The notes beneath the pieces are model-generated. The model had not been told where the DNA came from. It worked only from the letters and a program-made list of their open reading frames with translations, and made no database searches. A stretch of DNA of 64,000 nucleotides, taken from the NCBI RefSeq assembly GCF_001008165.2, contig NZ_CP011452.2:1860001-1924000 (forward strand). Reading direction: 5' to 3'. Source of the stretch: Croceibacterium atlanticum. GTDB taxonomy: Bacteria; Pseudomonadota; Alphaproteobacteria; Sphingomonadales; Sphingomonadaceae. Position 1 is the first letter of the stretch. Every line of letters starts with the position of its first letter. This document shows positions 25,466 through 32,356 of this stretch, one piece after another. The position numbers and the translations under genes are program-made.

Positions 25466-26818
25466 TCAGGCGATCGCAGGTTCCGGCCGGGGCGAAGCGG
25501 CATCCTGGCAGACGCTATCCCGGCCCACGCTGATATAGGTGAAACCGGCCGCCTTCATCTGGTCCGGATTATAGACATTGCGCATGTCCACAAAGATCGG
25601 CGCCGTGGCGAGCTGCTTCACACGGTCCAGATCCAGCGCCCGGAAGGCATCCCATTCCGTCACCAGCGCAATCGCATCGGCGCCTTCGATCGCTTCATAG
25701 GCACCGCCTGCCATGGTCACTTCGGGGAGCAGCGCGCGCGCTTCTTCCATGCCTTCCGGATCGTAGGCCACAATTTCTGCGCCTGCATCGGCAAGGGTCT
25801 GCGCAATCGCGATGGCCGGGGAATCCCGCATGTCATCGGTATTGGGCTTGAAGGTGAGGCCGAGCATGGCCACGCGCTTGCCGCGCGCCTGTCCGCCCAG
25901 CGCTTCTATGATCTTGCGTCCCATCGCGCGTTTGCGCGTCTCGTTCACTTTCACCACCGCTTCTACAATGCGCAGCGGGCTTTCATAATCCTCGGCAGTC
26001 TTGAGCAGGGCCAGCGTATCCTTGGGGAAGCAGGAACCGCCATAGCCAGGGCCTGCATGAAGGAATTTCGGCCCGATACGATTATCGAGACCGATCCCGC
26101 GCGCGACATCCTGCACATTGCCGCCGACCTTTTCGCACAGATCAGCCATTTCATTAATGAATGTGATCTTCGTCGCGAGAAAGGCATTGCCGGCATATTT
26201 GATCACTTCAGCCGAACGGCGGCTGGTGAACAGAATGGCGGTCTGATTGCGGGTGAGCGGGCGATAGACTTCGGCCATCACTTCGCGGCCAAAATCGTCC
26301 TCCGCCCCGATCACGATGCGATCGGGCTGCTTGAAATCGCCAATGGCCGCGCCTTCGCGCAGGAATTCGGGGTTCGACACGACCGATGTGCCTTCGGGGG
26401 CGCCGGAAAGCGAAAGGATCCGGGCCACTTCATCGCCCGTGCCGACAGGAACGGTCGACTTGTCGACGATCACTGCCGGTTCTTTCAGATTGCGGCCCAC
26501 TTCTTCGGCAACCGCATAGACGAATGAAAGATCTGCATGGCCATCACCGCGGCGCGAAGGTGTGCCAACGGCAATGAAGATCGCGCTGGCACCTTGTATG
26601 GCACTGGGCAGATCGCGGGAAAAGCTGAGGCGGCCCGCTGCCACATTTTCGGCAACCAGATCGGCAAGGCCGGGCTCGTAAATCGGCATGATGCCATTTT
26701 CGAGCTTTTCAATCTTGGCGCTGTCCTTGTCGATGCAGACTACTTCATGGCCGAAACCGGCCAGGCAAGCGCCTGACACCAGGCCGACATATCCAGAGCC
26801 CACCATGGCGATCTTCAT
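25466..26818 (-). CDS. ugd: UDP-glucose 6-dehydrogenase
   Basis: The 450-residue protein has the NAD-binding start KIAMVGSGYVGLVSGACLA. It also has VGTPSRRGDGHADLS, the STVPVGT loop, and the catalytic Cys in GPGYGGSCFPKD. A C-terminal UDP-binding domain with FKPNTDDMRDSP follows. It oxidises UDP-glucose twice to UDP-glucuronate, the precursor for the epimerase at 2066. I chose the ATG at 26818 because GGAG lies eight bases before it; a GTG three codons upstream is less likely. It is transcribed alone, away from the long regulatory gap that follows. Confidence 0.93.
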   Translation of the reverse strand: MKIAMVGSGYVGLVSGACLAGFGHEVVCIDKDSAKIEKLENGIMPIYEPGLADLVAENVAAGRLSFSRDLPSAIQGASAIFIAVGTPSRRGDGHADLSFVYAVAEEVGRNLKEPAVIVDKSTVPVGTGDEVARILSLSGAPEGTSVVSNPEFLREGAAIGDFKQPDRIVIGAEDDFGREVMAEVYRPLTRNQTAILFTSRRSAEVIKYAGNAFLATKITFINEMADLCEKVGGNVQDVARGIGLDNRIGPKFLHAGPGYGGSCFPKDTLALLKTAEDYESPLRIVEAVVKVNETRKRAMGRKIIEALGGQARGKRVAMLGLTFKPNTDDMRDSPAIAIAQTLADAGAEIVAYDPEGMEEARALLPEVTMAGGAYEAIEGADAIALVTEWDAFRALDLDRVKQLATAPIFVDMRNVYNPDQMKAAGFTYISVGRDSVCQDAASPRPEPAIA

Positions 26819-27090
26819 AGGAAACACTCCATTGATTCGAATGTACCGAGTGATCGGCAGCTGGCGGGTAGCCTGATCGATCCCGGCGATTGGAGGAATT
26901 GGTCATAAGGAGAGCGCGCTGAAATAATGGTCATGCCCTGACCATCGGATCCGGCCGCCCCCTTCGATAGTCGTAGTCACGCCTCTCAAAGGGCGAAGCC
27001 GCGGCCGGCCCGAAGTGAGAAATCAGACCCGGCCCGCCTCAACCGGCAGACGGCCGACTCGTCCGGACCGGGGCATGTTTCCCAAAAGGA

Positions 27091-27123
27091 GTGCGGAATG
27101 GGTGCGAAATGGGCGCGAAATGC
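27091..27123 (+). repeat. Three tandem 11-bp repeats (consensus GYGCGRAATGS)
   Basis: The units are GTGCGGAATGG (27091-27101), GTGCGAAATGG (27102-27112) and GCGCGAAATGC (27113-27123). The 11-base period is about one helical turn, so a protein could bind all three on one DNA face. They lie about 330 bases before the LuxR-type gene and 270 from ugd. Confidence 0.6.
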
Positions 27124-27213
27124 GATGACAATCCAAATTTTCCACACCCTTGGACCTCGTACGAAAGTTCCAGTTTTCAGATGCTTGGATTAGGGATATT
27201 CAAAACTTTCTTT

Positions 27214-27238
27214 GATTTTCATGAATTTGTCGAAAATC
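27214..27238. promoter_or_regulatory. Dyad GATTTTC/GAAAATC in AT-rich promoter region
   Basis: Perfect 7-base arms (27214-27220 and 27232-27238) are separated by 11 bases in the AT-rich part of the regulatory gap. It could be an operator; no T tract follows, so it is not a typical terminator. Confidence 0.3.
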
Positions 27239-27255
27239 GCCTATTTTGAAAATTG

Positions 27256-27286
27256 ACCCGGTACGAAACACCTACCCGGTTCGGGT
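27256..27286. promoter_or_regulatory. Paired ACCCGGTWCG motifs, one extended to a dyad
   Basis: ACCCGGTACG begins at 27256 and ACCCGGTTCG at 27274, 18 bases apart. The second copy continues into CGGGT, forming the inverted repeat ACCCG-GTT-CGGGT (27274-27286). Such a pair is a plausible regulator site about 165-195 bases before the LuxR-type gene. Confidence 0.4.
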
Positions 27287-27450
27287 GACACGGGACTCGA
27301 CGCTTATCCCGATGCGCTTATGATTTAATCATCGAATCGCCAGACAAGATAAAGTTCTTTGGCAATTTCATATAATTATGATGCCTTGGAAAACGATAAC
27401 AACCAAGGCCTACGCGGGTTGCGATAGGATCATTTAATTCGGAGGAAATT

Positions 27451-28191
27451 ATGTCCAAGGTCCATGTTGCACTGCTAGGCAGGAACGCTCTCGTGCGTGA
27501 AGGTTTGCGCCATATTCTCTCCCGGGAGTCGTTTGAAGTTGTTGAATCTGCTGACAATCCGGCAGAACTCATGCATCCCGCCCCGGAAGGTTCGGATGAC
27601 ACGCTGATCGTCCTGGTGGACCAGAGTGCCCAAAAGTATGAAGACGATGAAGTTTTCGCAATTCGCAATGAAAACGAAAATGCGCGTTTCGTTTTCCTTA
27701 CGGAACAGCTGAACCTGGAATATATGACCCAGGCTTTCCGGCTTGGCGCGCATGGCTTCATCCTCAAGAGTGTCGGCTGTGAAAGCCTGCTGGGATCGCT
27801 GCGGCTGGTCGCCCTGGGCGAAAAGGTTCTGCCCGGCGCCCTGGCCGAAAAACTGCCGAGCATTTCCAGCGCAAGTTCGGTCATGGTGTCGAAGGAAAGT
27901 TCACTGGATACGCCGCTGTCCGATCGGGAAACCGAAATTCTCAGCTGCCTGGTCATCGGCCTGCCCAACAAGCTGATCGCCCGCCGGCTGGATCTCAGCG
28001 AGGCAACGGTGAAGGTCCATGTGAAGGGCATCTTGCGCAAGCTTGGCGTCCAGAACCGTACGCAGGCGGCGATCTACGCCCTGAATAACGGCTTCGACAG
28101 CACTTTCCGCACCAGCAGCCAGGATTATTCCCCTGTCGTCCATGGGGATATGGATGGCGTCGGCGCCATGAACGAACACCAGATGGCCTGA
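27451..28191 (+). CDS. LuxR/NarL-type response regulator, atypical receiver
   Basis: The 246-residue protein has an N-terminal receiver-like domain and a C-terminal LuxR HTH (LSDRETEILSCLVIGLPNKL, then EATVKVHVKGIL). Asp57 (VLVDQS) fits the phosphorylation site and Lys106 (GFILKSV) fits the conserved Lys. The acidic pair that binds Mg2+ after strand 1 is replaced by Gly10-Arg11 (VALLGRNALV), so phosphorylation is uncertain. It has a very good ribosome site (GGAGGAAATT). It lies 47 bases before the PglC-like gene and after the repeat-rich control region, and may control glycan synthesis. No partner kinase gene is adjacent. Confidence 0.85.
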   Translation: MSKVHVALLGRNALVREGLRHILSRESFEVVESADNPAELMHPAPEGSDDTLIVLVDQSAQKYEDDEVFAIRNENENARFVFLTEQLNLEYMTQAFRLGAHGFILKSVGCESLLGSLRLVALGEKVLPGALAEKLPSISSASSVMVSKESSLDTPLSDRETEILSCLVIGLPNKLIARRLDLSEATVKVHVKGILRKLGVQNRTQAAIYALNNGFDSTFRTSSQDYSPVVHGDMDGVGAMNEHQMA

Positions 28192-28238
28192 GCCTTCCGG
28201 CTCATCCATCCAGGTAATTTGGAGATCAGGGCTTAGCC

Positions 28239-28784
28239 ATGCTGCTTCAACGGCTGATTGCACTTGTCGGCTTCGTGGTCCTGCTGCCCGTGATGACAAT
28301 CACGGCAGTGGCGGTCCTCCTCACGCTCGGCAGGCCAGTCTTCTTCATTCAGGAGAGGTCGGGCCGGTTACAGCAGAATTTCAAACTCATTAAATTTCGC
28401 ACCATGCGCAATAATCGCGATGCGAAAGGCGAATTGCTTCCCGACGAGGCGCGTACTTCGGCCTTCGGGGCCTTCCTCAGGAAGACGCGGCTCGACGAAT
28501 TGCCCGGCTTTATCAACGTCATGAAGGGAGACATGGCGCTGGTGGGCCCGCGGCCCCTATTGCCGGAAACAGTTTCCGCCATGGGGCATGACGGCGCAAT
28601 CCGTGCCAGCGTGCGTCCCGGCATGACGGGATGGGCGCAGGTCAATGGCAACACATTGCTTTCCAATGACGAAAAATGCGCCTGCGATGTATGGTATGTC
28701 GAAAACAGGAACTGGAAACTGGACACGCAAATCCTCTTCAGGACTCTGCATGTTGTCCTTTTCGGTGAAAAACGCAGTTCCTGA
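28239..28784 (+). CDS. Short phosphoglycosyl transferase (PglC-like, initiates lipid-linked glycan)
   Basis: The 181-residue protein is the minimal, single-domain form of the bacterial sugar transferase family. One N-terminal hydrophobic helix (about 5-30) is followed by RPVFFIQERSGR, FKLIKFRTM and the catalytic Asp86-Glu87 in KTRLDELPGF. GDMALVGPRPLLP and RPGMTGWAQVNG come after. This size and layout match PglC, which moves a phospho-amino-sugar onto undecaprenyl phosphate, rather than the larger multi-helix WbaP/WcaJ form. It would start each repeat unit in this locus. The donor is inferred to be the product of the dehydratase, aminotransferase and acyltransferase genes. Confidence 0.9.
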   Translation: MLLQRLIALVGFVVLLPVMTITAVAVLLTLGRPVFFIQERSGRLQQNFKLIKFRTMRNNRDAKGELLPDEARTSAFGAFLRKTRLDELPGFINVMKGDMALVGPRPLLPETVSAMGHDGAIRASVRPGMTGWAQVNGNTLLSNDEKCACDVWYVENRNWKLDTQILFRTLHVVLFGEKRSS

Positions 28785-28805
28785 CCTTTCCCCCTTTACA
28801 GACTT

Positions 28806-28819
28806 GCAACTATAGTTGC
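28806..28819. promoter_or_regulatory. 14-bp perfect palindrome GCAACTATAGTTGC
   Basis: This perfect palindrome begins 22 bases after the PglC-like gene and about 215 bases before the PilZ-HTH gene. It has no loop and no T tract, so it looks like a dimeric regulator site rather than a terminator. No regulator is identified. Confidence 0.4.
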
Positions 28820-28886
28820 TCCGCTTCTGTTCAAGCCCGCCACGCTTCCTTTAAGGTTGCGGCGCATTTCAGAAACGGGCGGATCA

Positions 28887-28922
28887 GAAACATTGATAAT
28901 TGCCCATCTGGCGAAACATTGA
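28887..28922 (+). repeat. Direct repeat GAAACATTGA upstream of the PilZ-HTH gene
   Basis: Two exact 10-base copies lie at 28887-28896 and 28913-28922, 26 bases apart, some 115-150 bases before the GTG start of the next gene. They may be binding sites, possibly for the regulator's own HTH domain; this is a guess from position. Confidence 0.35.
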
Positions 28923-29034
28923 AATCGACAGCGAACAGGGTCCGTAACTGACGGTATTTTCCCGGACTTTGCCTGATTGCTTTCGATTTTGTTTACCGAG
29001 ATTCTGATACTGCCGGACCTGAAAGGGAGCGATC

Positions 29035-29769
29035 GTGACAAAGGGTCTGATTGGAGCGCTCGAGCAAGCCGGTGATCGCGCGGCACCGCGCCGCCGCCTG
29101 CAGCTGGAGGTAAGCGGCAGCAGCAATGGCGGCGGTATCGATCGTGCCGTGATTCACAATATTTCCATGACCGGCCTCCTGCTGGAAACCGGGGTGTCGC
29201 TCAAGAATGGCGATGAAATCCAGGTCGATCTGCCCGAAGGCGGCAGTACGACTGCGATCATCGTCTGGGCCAGCGGGAATTTTTATGGCTGCAAGTTTCA
29301 GGAAGCGATTTCGCCAGCTGTGCTGAGCGCTGTGCAATTGCGCAGCACGGCGGGACAGGGGACCGAGGAGAGCGCGCCATCCGATCCGGCGCCCGGCCCG
29401 GTGGAGGCATTCCACGATCGCCTGACGCGCCTGCGCAAGGAACGCAAGCTCAGCCGCGCCGAACTGGCCAAGAGGTCCGAAGTCAGCGAACCGAGCATAT
29501 GGGCCTGGGAGATCGGCAAGCGCCAGCCGCGGCGCCGCAATATCAGGTCGCTGGCCGCGGCGCTCGATATATCCGAACGCGAATTGCTGCTGGGTGGCGA
29601 TGCGGGGCCAGCTCCCAAGCCGGACAGCGCTGAAGGCCGTGCAATCGAACTGGGCGGAGAGCCTGTGCCCGCCACTTCGCTGTCCGAACTGATCGCATCG
29701 AGCAAGAAGAAGATCGCCGCCCTTGCCGGGACGACGAGCGACAAGGTGCGCATAGTCATCGAGATGTGA
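29035..29769 (+). CDS. PilZ domain - XRE-type HTH fusion regulator
   Basis: The 244-residue protein joins a PilZ domain (about 12-100) to a helix-turn-helix of the XRE/Cro type (about 124-185: LTRLRKERKLSRAELAKRS, then SIWAWEIGKRQP). The two cyclic-di-GMP motifs of PilZ are intact: Arg15-x3-Arg19, and Asn42-x-Ser44-x2-Gly47 in HNISMTG. A ligand-controlled DNA-binding protein is therefore likely. The start is GTG at 29035 with GGGAG upstream. It follows the glycan locus closely, so control of polysaccharide genes by cyclic-di-GMP is an attractive but untested idea. Confidence 0.8.
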   Translation: MTKGLIGALEQAGDRAAPRRRLQLEVSGSSNGGGIDRAVIHNISMTGLLLETGVSLKNGDEIQVDLPEGGSTTAIIVWASGNFYGCKFQEAISPAVLSAVQLRSTAGQGTEESAPSDPAPGPVEAFHDRLTRLRKERKLSRAELAKRSEVSEPSIWAWEIGKRQPRRRNIRSLAAALDISERELLLGGDAGPAPKPDSAEGRAIELGGEPVPATSLSELIASSKKKIAALAGTTSDKVRIVIEM

Positions 29770-29948
29770 TGGGCCCGGCGGCAATGCGCCGCCGATCCGC
29801 CCTTGAAACGCTCGAAACGGATCTCTGATCGGCGGCACTCGAAATGATGCCGCGCTCTACCAATATGGATGCGCAGCGGAGCCGGGAAACGCGCATTTGG
29901 GTCACCGGGCGCGATACGCTATTCAGGCAGCCGATGGAGAGAGAGACA

Positions 29949-30971
29949 ATGCAGGACCTGCACAGCAGCACAATCGGACGGCTCGTCATCGCGCATCTTG
30001 GCGAGGAGTCTGGCACAAAGACACTGAATTCGCTGGAAATCAGCCCCTCCCTGATCCGGGATGAAGGAGGCACGGTTTCCCGCGCCAGTTTCGCCATGGC
30101 GCTGGGTACGGTCCTGTTCGGCGTCTCGATGGACAATGTGCCCAGCGGCGCGGATTATGTTGGCGAACAGCTGGCAGCGGGACGGCGCATCATCCTCGAT
30201 CACGGCGCCTTGCGCACGATCCGCTTTGCCGAAGGGCCGACTGGCGCATTGCCCGCCGGGCAGGATGCCTTCGCCCGCATTCTCGGCCCGCTCGGTTATG
30301 AAATTGCCCGGCAATATCCGTTGAAGCGGCTGAAGATGACCGGCCACGCCTGGCGGCATTGCGATTTTCCGGAAGATATTCCGCAATATTTCGTCAGCGA
30401 ATTGCATGTCGACCAGTTTGACGAGGATTTCGGCGCCGCAGCGCAGCGTGTCTTCGGCACTTCCCGCGATCCGCTTGGGGCCGAAGCAAAGGCCGTGCTT
30501 GATGCCTATGCGCAGGGGAAGGCCGTATCCTTCGCACAGGCAAGCGAAGCCCTGCCGGCGATTGCATCCGCCTTTGCCGTGCAGCACGAACCGGCGCATA
30601 TCGACGATTACGAAGCGCTGCTGGCCCAATCGGCCGAAGCCGCCTGGATCGCGACTGAAGGCAATTCCTTCAACCATGCAACCGACCGTGTGGCCGATGT
30701 GGTCGCCCTGGCCGATGCGCTGCGGGTGGCGGGCAAGCCGATCAAGGACAGCGTGGAAGTCTCCGCCAGCGGCCGGGTGCGGCAGACCGCCTTTCGCGCC
30801 GACAGCGTGGAACGCATCTTTCGCACCGATGACGGGGAAATCAGGCGGACAGTGCCGGGATCCTTCTTCGAATTCATCAGCCGCGATCCGCTGCCCGGAT
30901 CGGGCGGGCTGGACCTGGCGTTCGACAGCGCGAACGCCACGGGCATTTTCGCGATGACCCGCGCCGCCTAG
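29949..30971 (+). CDS. DUF1338 / HglS-like non-haem iron oxygenase
   Basis: The 340-residue protein has the DUF1338 pattern: VSRASFAMAL, LDHGALRTIR (His85, Arg89), NSFNHATDRV with a second His, and FEFISRDPLP near the C-terminus. Studied members (HglS/YdcJ) convert 2-oxoadipate to 2-hydroxyglutarate in lysine breakdown, using a metal held by two His and a Glu. Those residues appear to be present here. I chose the ATG at 29949, because the purine-rich GGAGAGAGAGAC lies just before it and family similarity begins there. An upstream in-frame ATG would add 35 residues without family character. No other lysine-catabolism gene is nearby. Confidence 0.8.
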   Translation: MQDLHSSTIGRLVIAHLGEESGTKTLNSLEISPSLIRDEGGTVSRASFAMALGTVLFGVSMDNVPSGADYVGEQLAAGRRIILDHGALRTIRFAEGPTGALPAGQDAFARILGPLGYEIARQYPLKRLKMTGHAWRHCDFPEDIPQYFVSELHVDQFDEDFGAAAQRVFGTSRDPLGAEAKAVLDAYAQGKAVSFAQASEALPAIASAFAVQHEPAHIDDYEALLAQSAEAAWIATEGNSFNHATDRVADVVALADALRVAGKPIKDSVEVSASGRVRQTAFRADSVERIFRTDDGEIRRTVPGSFFEFISRDPLPGSGGLDLAFDSANATGIFAMTRAA

Positions 30972-32356
30972 GCGGCCCCGGCACTTTCGATACCAGGCGG
31001 CCCGCCAATCGCCGAATAGAGCCCGACGATCGAGGTGGCGAGCGCGGCCTCGCTATCGATCTGGCTTTCCCGGCTGGAGATCAGCTGGCGCTGGGAATCG
31101 AGCACGTCGAACAGATTAGCCAGCCCTTCGCGGTAGAGCGCATTGGATTGTTCGAAGGCCCGTTCGCTTTCCCCCACCGCAATGGCCAGTTCGCGGCTGC
31201 GCGCTTCGAAGGCGGCGATGCCCACCAGCGCATTTTCCGCTTCACCCATCACCTGCAGCACCTGCTGGCGATATTCGGCGAAGCGGGCCGCCAGTTCTGC
31301 TTCGGCGGCGGTCACTTCCGCCCGGCGGCGGCCGCCATCGAACAAGGGCAGATCGAGCGAAGCTGCGAGGCTGGCAAGAAAATCCGACACGATGCCGGAG
31401 AAAGAACCGTCTCCGAGCAGGGCCTGCCCCGAAATGGACAGTGAAGGCAGCAGGTCCGACCGTTCGATCCCCACGATCGCCGCTGCTTCCACCAGGCCCA
31501 TTTCCGCCACCAGAAGATCGGGGCGGCGGCGCAGCATATCCGCCGGCGTGCCGCGCGGTGGCCCGCCCGCAAAACCGGGGACCCCATCCGCAGTATCGGG
31601 AACCGCAGGAGTGCCGCCCGGGACCCGGCCGATCAATACATCCAGCGCATGAGCCGCCTGCGATCGCTGCAATTCCAGCAGCCCGCGCTGGGCGCGTGTG
31701 CGGGCAAGGTCGGCCGCCGCGCGGCGCACGTCCAGATTGGCGGCCAGACCGGCCTCGAAACGCAGGGTCACCGTTCGCAAGGTCCGTTCCTGCAATTCGG
31801 TGGACTGGTCCAGCAGCTTCAGCCGCTCCCCGGTGCGGCGCAGTTCGATATATTGGCGCGCGACTTCGGCGGCGACGATACGGCGGCGATCCGCCACGAG
31901 ATATTTCGCGGCCGCAGCAGAGGCGGCCGCCGCTTCGATTTCTGCCGAAAGGCGGCCGGACAGGTCCGGATCGAAAAAGCCCGACACGCCGATTGAAAGC
32001 CGGTCCGCCGTGCCATCCGCATCGGCATCAATTCCCGCGCTGGCGCCACCGTCCAGAGACGGCAGAAGATCACTACGTTCGGCGCGCAAGGCGGCACGCG
32101 ATGCCTCCAGCCGTTCCCGCGTGGCGGCGATGCCGAGATTTTCCGTCAGGGCCAGTTCGATCAGTTCATCCAGTCGATCGTCGCGGAAGCCCTTCCACCA
32201 ATCCTCATCCGTCCCCGGCGGCGGGCGGTAGCCGGCGCTGAAATCGGCCGGCAATTCGATATCCCCTGCCCCCGGCGCCGGTGGGACGGTGGGCGATGTG
32301 GCACATGCGGCGAGCGACAGGCTGCACCCGGCAAGAACGGACGCGGCAAATCTCAT
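30968..32356 (-). CDS. Outer-membrane efflux lipoprotein (NodT/OprM family)
   Basis: The 462-residue protein has a signal sequence with lipobox LAAC (residues 15-18). Two repeated OEP domains of long alpha-helices and beta strands follow (LIELALTENLGIAATRERL, LRRRPDLLVAEMGLVEAAA). It forms the outer-membrane exit duct of a tripartite pump. It is the third gene of an adaptor-RND-duct operon, overlapping the RND gene by ATGA. Its 3' end overlaps the convergent DUF1338 gene by four bases. Confidence 0.9.
   Translation of the reverse strand: MRFAASVLAGCSLSLAACATSPTVPPAPGAGDIELPADFSAGYRPPPGTDEDWWKGFRDDRLDELIELALTENLGIAATRERLEASRAALRAERSDLLPSLDGGASAGIDADADGTADRLSIGVSGFFDPDLSGRLSAEIEAAAASAAAAKYLVADRRRIVAAEVARQYIELRRTGERLKLLDQSTELQERTLRTVTLRFEAGLAANLDVRRAAADLARTRAQRGLLELQRSQAAHALDVLIGRVPGGTPAVPDTADGVPGFAGGPPRGTPADMLRRRPDLLVAEMGLVEAAAIVGIERSDLLPSLSISGQALLGDGSFSGIVSDFLASLAASLDLPLFDGGRRRAEVTAAEAELAARFAEYRQQVLQVMGEAENALVGIAAFEARSRELAIAVGESERAFEQSNALYREGLANLFDVLDSQRQLISSRESQIDSEAALATSIVGLYSAIGGPPGIESAGAA

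Larger units (their letters stand above)
26819..27450. other. Long divergent regulatory region with repeats and an AT-rich segment
   Basis: No gene is visible in these 632 bases, between ugd (minus) and a LuxR-type regulator (plus). The first 300 bases are GC-rich; from about 27124 to 27440 the sequence is clearly AT-rich compared with the window. It holds three tandem 11-mers (27091-27123), a GATTTTC/GAAAATC dyad (27214-27238) and two ACCCGGTWCG repeats (27256-27286). A strong ribosome site GGAGGAAATT ends it at 27441-27450. Its length and repeats suggest a complex control region for the glycan locus. Confidence 0.65.
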
